Below are positions 1 through 5,803 of a stretch of 14,730 nt of DNA, in pieces; the stretch's first letter is position 1; every line of letters begins with the position of its first letter. The stretch covers positions 1 to 14,730 of the forward strand of contig JAISZM010000010.1 in assembly GCA_031269205.1 (NCBI GenBank). Direction: 5' to 3'. Source of the DNA: Eubacteriales Family XIII. Incertae Sedis bacterium. GTDB lineage: Bacteria; Bacillota; Clostridia; Peptostreptococcales; Anaerovoracaceae. The notes under the pieces are model-generated. The model did not search any database and was not told the origin of the DNA. It was given only the letters and a program-made list of their open reading frames with translations. Position numbers and translations under genes: made by a program.

Positions 1-22
1 GAGCTATGAGCCCGTACTATAG

Positions 23-559
23 ATGGAGCGACGCCGGGTGGCGTCGCTCCCGATGTTCATGGTGGGACTATCAGACCTCAATACAAACAATTACGGTCAG
101 ATAACCCGATATAAAGATATCATAAAAACCGGCGACGCGCAAATTGTTTTGGGGACGAATCACGCCACTCGACATTATCCGCAATATGACGATCAGGCAC
201 TTATCAAACACCGAGTTACGCAACGCCGGAAATGGCTGTCGGAAGCGGAGACGGAACAAATCGTCTCGTCTTATCAGAACGGTGTGACGGTATATGAATT
301 GGCGGATAAGTTCGATTGCAACCGCGAAACCATAAGTAACGCCTTAAAACGCAACGGCATTCAGCCTACCACCAAGAAAATCACTGACCAAGCTAAAATT
401 AACGAGATAATCAGCCAATATGCGAGTGGTAAGAAATTAAACGACATTGCTGAGCTGCACAGCGTTGGGGCTTCGACTATCAGAAAAATACTAATCAAGA
501 GCGGCGTTGCGATGCGTGGGAGGTGGGACTATGCCGAAAACAGGGGCTGTTGCCGATGA
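23..559 (+). CDS. Small double helix-turn-helix protein, recombinase-tail-like
   Basis: This 178-codon frame carries two consecutive helix-turn-helix-like units, at about residues 74-113 (with VYELADKFDCNRETISNALK) and 124-161 (with DIAELHSVGASTIRKIL). Such units are common in the C-terminal DNA-binding parts of serine recombinases and in small proteins beside them, but no catalytic domain is visible, so I call only DNA binding. The start is uncertain. The first ATG follows an in-frame stop at 20-22, has no Shine-Dalgarno sequence and runs straight into an 11-bp hairpin; in-frame ATGs at 53 and 59 also lack one. Residues 1-65 resemble no domain I know, so the gene may be the remnant of a longer one. 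Near its 3' end a good GGAGG precedes an ATG at 531, but that frame has only 26 codons. It could regulate or recombine the neighbouring surface genes; this is inference. Confidence 0.55.
   Translation: MERRRVASLPMFMVGLSDLNTNNYGQITRYKDIIKTGDAQIVLGTNHATRHYPQYDDQALIKHRVTQRRKWLSEAETEQIVSSYQNGVTVYELADKFDCNRETISNALKRNGIQPTTKKITDQAKINEIISQYASGKKLNDIAELHSVGASTIRKILIKSGVAMRGRWDYAENRGCCR
25..50. repeat. Perfect 11-bp hairpin at the left edge
   Basis: GGAGCGACGCC at 25-35 pairs exactly with GGCGTCGCTCC at 40-50 around a GGGT loop. No T-run follows, so it is not an intrinsic terminator. It lies just after the first ATG of the HTH frame, which argues that translation starts later or that this end of the frame is not coding. 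A recombinase or regulator binding site is possible. Confidence 0.6.
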
Positions 560-621
560 AACGCCGCCGATAATTTTTTGCGCCGAGCGACATTTCCCCT
601 TAATATCGTGATATACTTTGA

Positions 622-735
622 ACTGCCTAAAGTTTATAGTGACGCTAAAGCGTTTGCTTTTGTGATTGTTCCCGTAAAAGGGCAGTCACATTTCAGTTGG
701 GTGCATTCACGCGCTCACTATAGACTTTAGGCAGT
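622..735. repeat. 114-bp element with 21-bp terminal inverted repeats
   Basis: The arms at 622-642 and 715-735 are reverse complements with one mismatch; each begins or ends with ACTGCCTAAAGT or its complement. The 72-bp interior has further short self-complementary parts, including CGCTAAAGCG at 642-651 and an imperfect hairpin around CCCGTAAAAGGG at 671-682. No T-run directly follows, so it is not a plain terminator. It could be a miniature inverted-repeat element, a structured RNA, or an invertible segment upstream of the surface-protein gene; sequence alone does not decide. Confidence 0.65.
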
Positions 736-914
736 CGATGTGGCTGTCCTTTTTATTTTGTGAGGTACTATGTTTTATTTAATTTGCAACAATGTGCTAC
801 AACAAGTATGCGGATGCGTCACGTATTGTTTCGGGTGTGCGTTTTTGGATACTTTTCGGTATTGTTATTATAAGTAAATGGGAGAAGTCACGCTAACGAG
901 TCTGTTTCGCCAAA

Positions 915-920
915 GGGAGG
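915..920 (+). promoter_or_regulatory. Ribosome-binding site fixing the surface-protein start
   Basis: GGGAGG, continuing into TGATC, lies 8 nt before the ATG at 929, a near-perfect match to the 16S 3' end. The in-frame ATG at 878 has no such site and would add 17 residues before the signal peptide, so 929 is preferred. Confidence 0.85.
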
Positions 921-928
921 TGATCAAA

Positions 929-2281
929 ATGACAGACAAACGACAGCATACGTTATATCTTGGGCGGTCCAGGCTACGGATCGCTGTGGCCGTTGTAATT
1001 ACTCTGACGATGATATGCGCCAGCTTACCGCTGGCTTCGGGCTATGTTGGGCTAAGCGGTAGTGCGGCAGCCGACCCCGTTAACACTATCGTCAAGTTGG
1101 TGAATGGCGGTGACGATGGCGCGGTGTACGCGGCGGCGAAAGTCAGCAAGAAGTTCACCGGCTGGAAGAAGTCCAAAGGCAAGTATTATTACTATGTCAA
1201 GGGCAAGAAGGCCAGCGGTCTCAAGACTATCAAGGGTAAGACCTATTACCTCAAGAAAGGCCTCAGCCAAAAGTCTTTCCAGAAGATAAGTAAGAAGATT
1301 TACTACTTCAAACAGGTGGCCAAAGGCAAATACGCTATGGCTCAAGGTTGGCAGAACATCAGCGGCCAAAAGTATTACTTTAAGAAAACCGCTAAAGATC
1401 GCTATACTATGGTCAGCGGCTGGCAAAACATCAGCGGCCAAAAGTATTACTTTAAGAAGACCGCAACTGATCGTTACTCTGCAGCAACTAATTGGCAGAA
1501 CATCGGCGGCCAAAAGTATTACTTTGGCACGGACGGTGTCACCCGAACCGGTTGGCAGACTGTCGACGGCCAGAAGTACCACTTTGGTGACGATGGTAAA
1601 ATGAGAACAGGTTGGCAGACCATCGAAGACAAGCGGTATTACTTTGGTACGGATGGTGTCACTCGAACTGGTTGGCAGGACATTGACGGCCAGAAATACT
1701 ATTTCGAACCGGATGGCGCCTTGAAACTGGACGGTTGGCAGACCATCGACGGCAAGGATTACTACTTCGGCGCGGACGGGCTGAGGCTGACCGGCTGGCA
1801 GGTCATCGGTGGCCAGACGTTTTGGCTGGACGATAACGGCGCCTGCTATATGGGTTGGCAACTTTTCAATGAGGATGGCGTGGAGAACTTCGCTTATTTC
1901 AAGCCGGCTCCTGGCGGCGGGTATGCGATGAATACGGAGACAATGGACATTGTGATTCCGGAAATTGGGCTGGATCCAGTTATCCCGTTCACCGTCAAGG
2001 TTGAGTTTGCAAAGTCGCCCAGTGGGAAATATCTTATTTCGAGTTTGGTTAATTCGAGTGGTCAGTATTGGAGAGACAATAAAACTCACGGTGCAGGGCC
2101 TGGTACTCTAGGAGTTAGAATAGGCAGGCTAGGAATTGGTCCAGCTCCGGGTCAATTATACAGAGTATGGAACAAAGGTTACACATATGACGATTTGGAT
2201 GACCCGGACGCCTTTGACCCAACTTTTGACCGAATTGAGCCGGTCGCTGATTTCGATTACCCTTTCAATGGTATCTTTTAG
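929..2281 (+). CDS. Secreted protein with cell-wall/glucan-binding repeats
   Basis: The 450-residue product begins with a basic segment and a hydrophobic core (about residues 16-40), a typical signal peptide, probably cut near the SAAAD motif at 45-49. Residues about 79-325 are roughly a dozen tandem units of the form GWQ-x-I-x-G-x-x-YYF followed by 8-13 residues. This is the aromatic repeat of choline- and glucan-binding cell-wall modules, which hold proteins non-covalently on Gram-positive envelopes. The first units are Lys-rich and degenerate; later ones are acidic with the TDGVTRTGWQ pattern, which occurs twice. Residues about 335-450 form a non-repetitive C-terminal region that I do not recognise; no catalytic motif or LPXTG sorting signal is visible. 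Several repeats are nearly identical in DNA, so the copy number may vary by recombination. The role is surface attachment or binding; the ligand is unknown. Confidence 0.85.
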   Translation: MTDKRQHTLYLGRSRLRIAVAVVITLTMICASLPLASGYVGLSGSAAADPVNTIVKLVNGGDDGAVYAAAKVSKKFTGWKKSKGKYYYYVKGKKASGLKTIKGKTYYLKKGLSQKSFQKISKKIYYFKQVAKGKYAMAQGWQNISGQKYYFKKTAKDRYTMVSGWQNISGQKYYFKKTATDRYSAATNWQNIGGQKYYFGTDGVTRTGWQTVDGQKYHFGDDGKMRTGWQTIEDKRYYFGTDGVTRTGWQDIDGQKYYFEPDGALKLDGWQTIDGKDYYFGADGLRLTGWQVIGGQTFWLDDNGACYMGWQLFNEDGVENFAYFKPAPGGGYAMNTETMDIVIPEIGLDPVIPFTVKVEFAKSPSGKYLISSLVNSSGQYWRDNKTHGAGPGTLGVRIGRLGIGPAPGQLYRVWNKGYTYDDLDDPDAFDPTFDRIEPVADFDYPFNGIF

Positions 2282-2287
2282 CAATAC

Positions 2288-2317
2288 AAAAAGGTATGTT
2301 AACCGCATACCTTTTTT
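2288..2317. terminator. Bidirectional intrinsic terminator between convergent genes
   Basis: AAAAAGGTATG at 2288-2298 pairs with CATACCTTTTT at 2306-2316 around a 7-nt loop, giving a T-run after the stem on either strand. It starts 6 bp after the surface-protein stop and lies just beyond the end of the convergent minus-strand frame. Confidence 0.85.
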
Positions 2318-2327
2318 AATAACCGCT

Positions 2328-3266
2328 TTAGTAATAAGCAATTATCAAGCTCAGTCCAGATGGTGCAGTATCACCTGCTGAACAATTCCCACCGGATGTT
2401 TTCTGGGCATATTGGTCTTTTACCGTCACAGTTCCGCTGACACTACCACTAACAGTAGCTACTCCTGTAGTACTACCAATATTAGTCATACCTGTATATG
2501 CTCCCCCTGGTAAGCCTGAACTCTCGGGTATACTAAAATCAAGGTTAGGGATATAAATACCAGGATACCCAGGTGTGGTAACTGATCCAGAAGCCGAAAA
2601 TGAATCACTAAAATTATCACTCGAGTTTCGCTCCTTATATTCCAAATCTATTACCGGCCGCCGAGCGTGTGCTGTAATAGTGTTAGTCCCTGTGGCGCTA
2701 GTCAGCCATACTGGATTGGAGTTGCTATCATTCACTACCCACGCCGCCACTACAGTGCTGCCTGTTGGTTTGCTCACTCCGTCGGCATTGAAGTGTCCAC
2801 TCGAGCAAGTCCAGCCGCTGAGCGAGCTTTTCAGCATACGTATCGGCTTATCGGCACTGCATCCCCAAGTATTCGTGCCGGTAGACACCAATGAATAGCC
2901 CACGTCACATTGCATTAACGCAAGGCCGGTCCCATTGAAAGCCAAACCGCCACTTGTCGCCAACTCCACGCTAAAAGCCCCTTCAGCGCTGATATCAATA
3001 CCATTGCCCTCAGAAACATTAACCGCCACCTGACTAAAGCTCACCTCACCATATGCGTCAACGGTTATGACTGGGATGTTGGCTAGGGTGACGGTGGCGC
3101 CGGCTTTGGTTTTGGTGTTGTTGCCGTAGTTGCCTGCTATTGTGTCGGTGATGCGCTGGCAGTTGAACTGTGTGCCGGTCCAGACTAGGCGTCCGGAGTT
3201 GTCGGAGCCGCCGTTGGCGTCATTGGTGGCACCGCTGGTGGTGGTGCAGGTCGGGGCGTTTATCAT
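2328..3266 (-). CDS. Tail-fibre/pilus-tip-adhesin-like protein, probably 5'-truncated
   Basis: The 312-residue frame is rich in Gly, Ser, Thr and Asn. Its parts recall bacterial surface or phage tail-fibre proteins: SGRLVWTGTQFNC near residue 25, GNGIDISAEGAFSVELATSG in the first third, GLAFNGTGLAL, then NTWGCSAD. Six cysteines sit in short aromatic or Gly contexts, unusual for a Gram-positive surface protein. There is no signal peptide, no prepilin motif and no Shine-Dalgarno at the ATG. The frame stays open upstream for 17 more codons, reading LSADGDTANNNRDNI, back to a TAA at 3318-3320. That extension looks like mid-protein sequence. The simplest reading is a C-terminal piece of a larger adhesin, either a decayed gene or a silent cassette. 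It lies directly after the terminator of the left tRNA operon. The family assignment comes from sequence flavour only. Confidence 0.55.
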   Translation of the reverse strand: MINAPTCTTTSGATNDANGGSDNSGRLVWTGTQFNCQRITDTIAGNYGNNTKTKAGATVTLANIPVITVDAYGEVSFSQVAVNVSEGNGIDISAEGAFSVELATSGGLAFNGTGLALMQCDVGYSLVSTGTNTWGCSADKPIRMLKSSLSGWTCSSGHFNADGVSKPTGSTVVAAWVVNDSNSNPVWLTSATGTNTITAHARRPVIDLEYKERNSSDNFSDSFSASGSVTTPGYPGIYIPNLDFSIPESSGLPGGAYTGMTNIGSTTGVATVSGSVSGTVTVKDQYAQKTSGGNCSAGDTAPSGLSLIIAYY

Positions 3267-3320
3267 AATGTTATCGCGATTGTTATTGGCGGTGTCCCCA
3301 TCAGCTGACAGACATTATCC

Positions 3321-3367
3321 AAAAAACACTTAAACACCCATCAGTTTTTTTTGGCGAGTGTTTAAGT
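3321..3367 (-). terminator. Intrinsic terminator of the left tRNA operon
   Basis: On the minus strand ACTTAAACAC (3367-3358) pairs with GTGTTTAAGT (3337-3328), followed by GTTTTTT. The 20-nt loop is long. It lies 11 nt after the CCA of the last tRNA in the operon. Confidence 0.75.
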
Positions 3368-3377
3368 AAGAACCTTT

Positions 3378-3454
3378 TGGTGGGCCTTCAGGGACTTGAA
3401 CCCGGGACCTGCCGGTTATGAGCCGGATGCTCTGACCAACTGAGCTAAAGGCCC
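3378..3454 (-). tRNA. tRNA with CAT anticodon, probably Ile2 (lysidine type)
   Basis: The cloverleaf has a 7-bp acceptor stem GGGCCTT/AAGGCCC, discriminator A and encoded CCA. The anticodon loop is CTCATAA (anticodon CAT) in a CCGG/CCGG stem. The other CAT tRNA in the window (14455-14531) has the typical elongator-Met acceptor, and this one resembles the Ile2 type that is modified to lysidine. Elongator Met is the alternative; an initiator is unlikely because position 1-72 is paired. Confidence 0.9.
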
Positions 3455-3481
3455 TTGCACCGCGTTTGCCGCGACAAGGAT

Positions 3482-3558
3482 TGGTCGGGGTGGCCGGATT
3501 TGAACCGGCGGCCCTCTGCTCCCAAAGCAGATACGCTACCAAGCTGCGCCACACCCCG
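3482..3558 (-). tRNA. tRNA-Pro (TGG)
   Basis: Acceptor CGGGGTG/CACCCCG, discriminator A, encoded CCA. Anticodon stem TCTGC/GCAGA encloses loop TTTGGGA with anticodon TGG. The T-arm is GCCGG-TTCAAAT-CCGGC. Confidence 0.95.
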
Positions 3559-3599
3559 ATAACGCCCAAGGCACGACCGCGTCGCGCCCAAATCGACCT

Positions 3600-3675
3600 T
3601 GGCAGGGGTAGAAGGATTTGAACCCTCGACGCATGGTTTTGGAGACCATCGCTCTGCCAACTGAGCTATACCCCT
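3600..3675 (-). tRNA. tRNA-Trp (CCA)
   Basis: Acceptor AGGGGTA/TACCCCT, discriminator G (usual for tRNA-Trp), encoded CCA. Anticodon stem ATGGT/ACCAT encloses loop CTCCAAA with anticodon CCA. Only 6 nt separate its 5' end from the duplicated tRNA-Ser 3' end at 3682. Confidence 0.95.
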
Positions 3676-3681
3676 TCGTAC

Positions 3682-3810
3682 TGGCGGAGAAGCAGGGATT
3701 TGCGCGTATTCGTTGCACGAATACGCCGTCCTGCGCTCGCTTCGCGTGCTCGGACCGTAAAGCCGCACTGCGGCTTTACGCCCGTCGGGTTCGAATCCCC
3801 GCTCTGACAG
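3682..3810 (-). repeat. Hairpin-rich element I ending in a copied tRNA-Ser 3' end
   Basis: Positions 3682-3700 repeat exactly the 3' 19 nt of the adjacent tRNA-Ser(GCT) (3860-3878), from CCA through acceptor and T-stem into the T-loop, where identity stops. The interior has a 10-bp hairpin (3704-3713/3717-3726) and an 11-bp hairpin (3756-3766/3770-3780). The far end carries a T-arm-like GGGTTCGAATCCCC on the plus strand (3787-3800). Its AATCCCCGCT (3794-3803) is an imperfect inverse of AGCAGGGATT (3691-3700). Element II at 13783-13936 has the same architecture beside tRNA-His. This is either a small inserted element that duplicated the tRNA end, or a tRNA gene copy whose body was replaced. 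Confidence 0.65.
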
Positions 3811-3859
3811 TCTTTGCGTCCTGTCTTTGCGGAGCTACGAAAACCCGACATTCCCACCT

Positions 3860-3952
3860 TGGCGGAGAAGCAGGGATTCGAACCCTGGCGCCGGTTATAT
3901 CCGACCTAACGGTTTAGCAAACCGCCCTCTTCGGCCTCTTGAGTACTTCTCC
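3860..3952 (-). tRNA. tRNA-Ser (GCT)
   Basis: 93 nt with CCA. Acceptor GGAGAAG/CTTCTCC, discriminator G, long variable arm as expected for Ser. Anticodon stem GCGGT/ACCGT encloses loop TTGCTAA with anticodon GCT. Its last 19 nt are duplicated at 3682-3700. Confidence 0.95.
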
Positions 3953-4038
3953 ACATATTTTATCTCAAACTGCGAATCCTGTCTCTGATTATCACAGCTG
4001 ACAATCTTCTCAGGACTCGACACACGCAACGCCCACTC

Positions 4039-4127
4039 TGGCGGAGGAGATGGGATTCGAACCCATGTGGGCTTGCACCCAAACGGTTTTCAAGACCGCC
4101 GCGTTATGACCGCTTCGCTACTCCTCC
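4039..4127 (-). tRNA. tRNA-Ser (TGA)
   Basis: 89 nt with CCA. Acceptor GGAGGAG/CTCCTCC, discriminator G, long variable arm. Anticodon stem GCGGT/ACCGT encloses loop CTTGAAA with anticodon TGA. The 86-nt spacer to tRNA-Ser(GCT) shows no gene. Confidence 0.95.
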
Positions 4128-4129
4128 GT

Positions 4130-4204
4130 GCGCCGCCGCCCCGCCGCGCTTCGCCTTTTCAGCCCGACTCGTTCACCCCGTAAGGCGACAGTTCCCGGCG
4201 GCGC
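4130..4204. repeat. Nested inverted repeats filling a tRNA spacer
   Basis: GCGCCGCCG (4130-4138) is exactly complementary to CGGCGGCGC (4196-4204). Inside it TCGCCTT (4151-4157) is complementary to AAGGCGA (4182-4188). The spacer between tRNA-Lys and tRNA-Ser(TGA) could therefore fold into one long stem in the precursor RNA, perhaps helping processing. Confidence 0.5.
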
Positions 4205-4212
4205 GCGGTCAG

Positions 4213-4288
4213 TGGTGACCCATCGGAGTTTCGAACTCCGGACACCTTGATTAAAAGTCAAGTGCTCTACCAACTGAGCTAATGGGTC
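4213..4288 (-). tRNA. tRNA-Lys (TTT)
   Basis: Acceptor GACCCAT/ATGGGTC, discriminator A, encoded CCA. Anticodon stem CTTGA/TCAAG encloses loop CTTTTAA with anticodon TTT. T-arm CGGAG-TTCGAAA-CTCCG. Confidence 0.95.
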
Positions 4289-4318
4289 ATAGCGCTGCGG
4301 CGGACGCAAATCCGCGTT

Positions 4319-4392
4319 TGGCTGGGGTAGCAGGACTCGAACCTACGATGACGGAGTCAAAGTCCGTTGCCTTACCGCTTGGCTATACCCCA
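4319..4392 (-). tRNA. tRNA-Gln (TTG)
   Basis: Acceptor TGGGGTA/TACCCCA, discriminator G, encoded CCA. Anticodon stem ACGGA/TCCGT encloses loop CTTTGAC with anticodon TTG. First gene of the left tRNA operon. Confidence 0.95.
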
Positions 4393-4450
4393 TCGTTTTC
4401 TGGCGAATACCTCTCCTGCGGAGGAGTTCCTACTTCCGGTCAGCCCTATT

Positions 4451-4480
4451 ATTCTAACCGAACGCCCTTTTGCGTGTCAA
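4451..4480 (-). promoter_or_regulatory. Promoter of the left tRNA operon
   Basis: On the minus strand a perfect -35 TTGACA (4480-4475) is followed after 18 nt by -10 TAGAAT (4456-4451). The 5' end of tRNA-Gln lies about 59 nt downstream. The promoter of the right tRNA operon has the same TTGACA and 18-nt spacing. Confidence 0.75.
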
Positions 4481-4498
4481 GGCGAAAAACAGGCAGAA

Positions 4499-4523
4499 AA
4501 ACTTGATTAAAATTATCAAGTTT
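4499..4523. promoter_or_regulatory. Palindrome upstream of the rubrerythrin promoter
   Basis: AAACTTGAT (4499-4507) and ATCAAGTTT (4515-4523) are perfect inverted arms with a 7-nt AT-only centre. The palindrome ends 3 bp before the rubrerythrin -35 and lies 18 bp upstream of the tRNA promoter -35, so a bound protein could act on both. I cannot name the regulator; it does not clearly match the PerR box. Confidence 0.5.
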
Positions 4524-4526
4524 ATA

Positions 4527-4555
4527 TTGACATCTCCTCCCGGAAGGCCGATAAT
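4527..4555 (+). promoter_or_regulatory. Promoter of the rubrerythrin gene
   Basis: A perfect -35 TTGACA at 4527-4532 and a -10 GATAAT at 4550-4555 with a 17-nt spacer. Transcription would start near 4562, leaving a leader of about 100 nt before the ATG. Confidence 0.75.
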
Positions 4556-4664
4556 AATTTAAGAGGTTTCTGACCATCCGTTAATGAGATAGGGCGCGCT
4601 AAAAATAATACATCTGCGTTTTTTTGGAGTTCCCTGATGTTGAATACCTATAGGAGGTAATAAA

Positions 4665-5210
4665 ATGAGTAAATATGTTTGTAGTGTCTGCGGATACGTC
4701 TATGAAGGCAACGCGGCGCCTAAAAGCTGCCCGCAATGCGGAGCGCCTGCCGAGAAGTTTTCGGAACAGACAAGCGGCAAGCTCGTCTTCGCGGACGAGC
4801 ACAAGATTGGGATCGCGCAGGGGTTGGATGATGAGGTCGTCGAAGGGCTTCGCATGAACTTCACGGGCGAGTGCACGGAGGTAGGCATGTACCTCGCGAT
4901 GAGCAGACAGGCCGACAGAGAGGGATATCCCGAGATCGCCGAAGCTTACAAGCGCTATGCGTTCGAAGAGGCGGATCACGCCTCACGTTTCGCCGAACTG
5001 CTCGGAGAGGTCGTGAACGCCGACACGAAGAAGAATCTCGAGTTGCGCGTGGCGGCCGAACACGGCGCAACGCAGGGCAAGCTCGATATCGCGAAGCGAG
5101 CCAAGGAACTCGGCTACGACGCCATCCACGACACGGTGCATGAGATGGCAAAGGACGAGGCGCGCCACGGATGCGGTTTTCAAGGGCTGCTCGAAAGATA
5201 TTTCAAATAA
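4665..5210 (+). CDS. Reverse rubrerythrin (NADH peroxidase component)
   Basis: The 181-residue protein starts with a rubredoxin-like iron site (C6-x2-C9 and C22-x2-C25), followed by a four-helix diiron domain. Probable iron ligands are E69, E72, the ExxH at E102-H105 (EEADH), E132, and the ExxH at E165-H168 (DEARH). In classical rubrerythrin the rubredoxin part is C-terminal. This reversed order is known from clostridial proteins that reduce hydrogen peroxide, and oxygen, with NADH through electron carriers. It acts in the cytosol against oxidative stress. A strong AGGAGG site at 4652-4657 sets the start 7 nt before the ATG. It is the only plus-strand gene between the two tRNA clusters, with its own promoter and terminator, so it is a single-gene unit. 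The symbol rbr is often used for this broad family. Confidence 0.93.
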   Translation: MSKYVCSVCGYVYEGNAAPKSCPQCGAPAEKFSEQTSGKLVFADEHKIGIAQGLDDEVVEGLRMNFTGECTEVGMYLAMSRQADREGYPEIAEAYKRYAFEEADHASRFAELLGEVVNADTKKNLELRVAAEHGATQGKLDIAKRAKELGYDAIHDTVHEMAKDEARHGCGFQGLLERYFK

Positions 5211-5235
5211 AACATCTTGCGCGAATACCCTCAAC

Positions 5236-5267
5236 AAAGAGCCGTCTCCGAATAGAGGCGGCTCTTT
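5236..5267. terminator. Bidirectional terminator between rubrerythrin and the aro operon
   Basis: AAAGAGCCGTCTC at 5236-5248 pairs with GAGGCGGCTCTTT at 5255-5267, with one wobble, around a 6-nt loop, followed by a pyrimidine/T-rich tail. It serves rubrerythrin on the plus strand. On the minus strand, where the tail reads CTCTTTGTTG, it can end the aro operon 30 bp after the aroQ stop. Confidence 0.8.
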
Positions 5268-5296
5268 CCCTTTCACCAATATACGAAAGCGCCGGA

Positions 5297-5722
5297 CTAC
5301 GAGAAACTTCTTAGCGCTAGCAGGTAGCTGTCTCGTCCGAATCCCGCTATCGTACCCTTGCAAACGGCGCCTGTTACGCTGACGTTGCGAAAGTCCTCGC
5401 GCGCGTACACATTCGATAGGTGAACCTCGACGACCGGCGCGGACACGGCCGCTACGGCGTCGCGTATCGCTATACTGTAATGCGTGTACGCGCCCGCGTT
5501 TAGGACGATGCCGTCCGAATCTCCCGCGTCCTGCACCGCGGTCACGATCTCGCCCTCGACGTTGCTCTGGAAAAATCTCAGTTCGAGACCGAGCGCGCAC
5601 GCCTCCTGTGCGAGCCACTCGTTTATCCCTTCAAGCGTTTCCTCTCCATACACACCCGGTTCCCTTTCGCCGAGTATATTGAGGTTCGGGCCGTTTATTA
5701 TGACTATTTTCTTCATCCTCAC
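5297..5722 (-). CDS. aroQ: 3-dehydroquinate dehydratase, type II
   Basis: Catalyses the reversible dehydration of 3-dehydroquinate to 3-dehydroshikimate, the third shikimate step, as a cytosolic dodecamer. The 141 residues match the short type II family. NGPNLNILG is at 10-18, followed by the lid REPGVYG with Arg20 and catalytic Tyr25. NAGAYTHYS is at 75-83 and includes the active-site Asn and His81; EVHLSN is at 99-104 with His101; Arg112 follows. The start chosen is a GTG with AAGG about 8 nt upstream; an ATG two codons later (5716) is the alternative. It is the last gene of the operon, 81 nt after pheA and before the shared terminator. Its product feeds the AroE half of AroKE. Confidence 0.95.
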   Translation of the reverse strand: MRMKKIVIINGPNLNILGEREPGVYGEETLEGINEWLAQEACALGLELRFFQSNVEGEIVTAVQDAGDSDGIVLNAGAYTHYSIAIRDAVAAVSAPVVEVHLSNVYAREDFRNVSVTGAVCKGTIAGFGRDSYLLALRSFS

Positions 5723-5803
5723 GCTCTGTTACCTTCCCTACAAACAGCGATGTTATTCTGTTATCCTTGCTTGCTATAAATTGTTTCCCGCTGAGCGACG
5801 TCT

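Larger units (their letters stand above)
560..928. other. 369-bp non-coding region upstream of the surface protein
   Basis: No convincing gene lies here. It contains the inverted-repeat element at 622-735, then AT-rich sequence. A possible weak plus-strand promoter is TTGGAT at 845-850 and TTATAA at 868-873 with a 17-nt spacer; the -35 matches consensus at only three positions. A strong ribosome-binding site, GGGAGG at 915-920, lies 8 nt before the ATG at 929. Confidence 0.5.

Noticed and set aside
59..75. TGGTGGGACT near the left edge as an attachment-site copy of the CAT tRNA end at 3378
   Set aside because: Only TGGTGGG matches without a gap; this is too short to claim a direct repeat.
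531..611. 26-codon frame after a good GGAGG site at the end of the HTH gene
   Set aside because: The peptide is short and resembles nothing; it could be a remnant start but is not supported as a gene.
1052..2089. Long open frame on the minus strand opposite the repeat protein
   Set aside because: It mirrors the repetitive codons of the plus-strand gene and has no ribosome-binding site; the plus-strand product has a signal peptide and recognisable repeats.
3445..4309. Small open frames within the left tRNA cluster
   Set aside because: They read through tRNA genes and the hairpin element, giving typical tRNA-derived false peptides.
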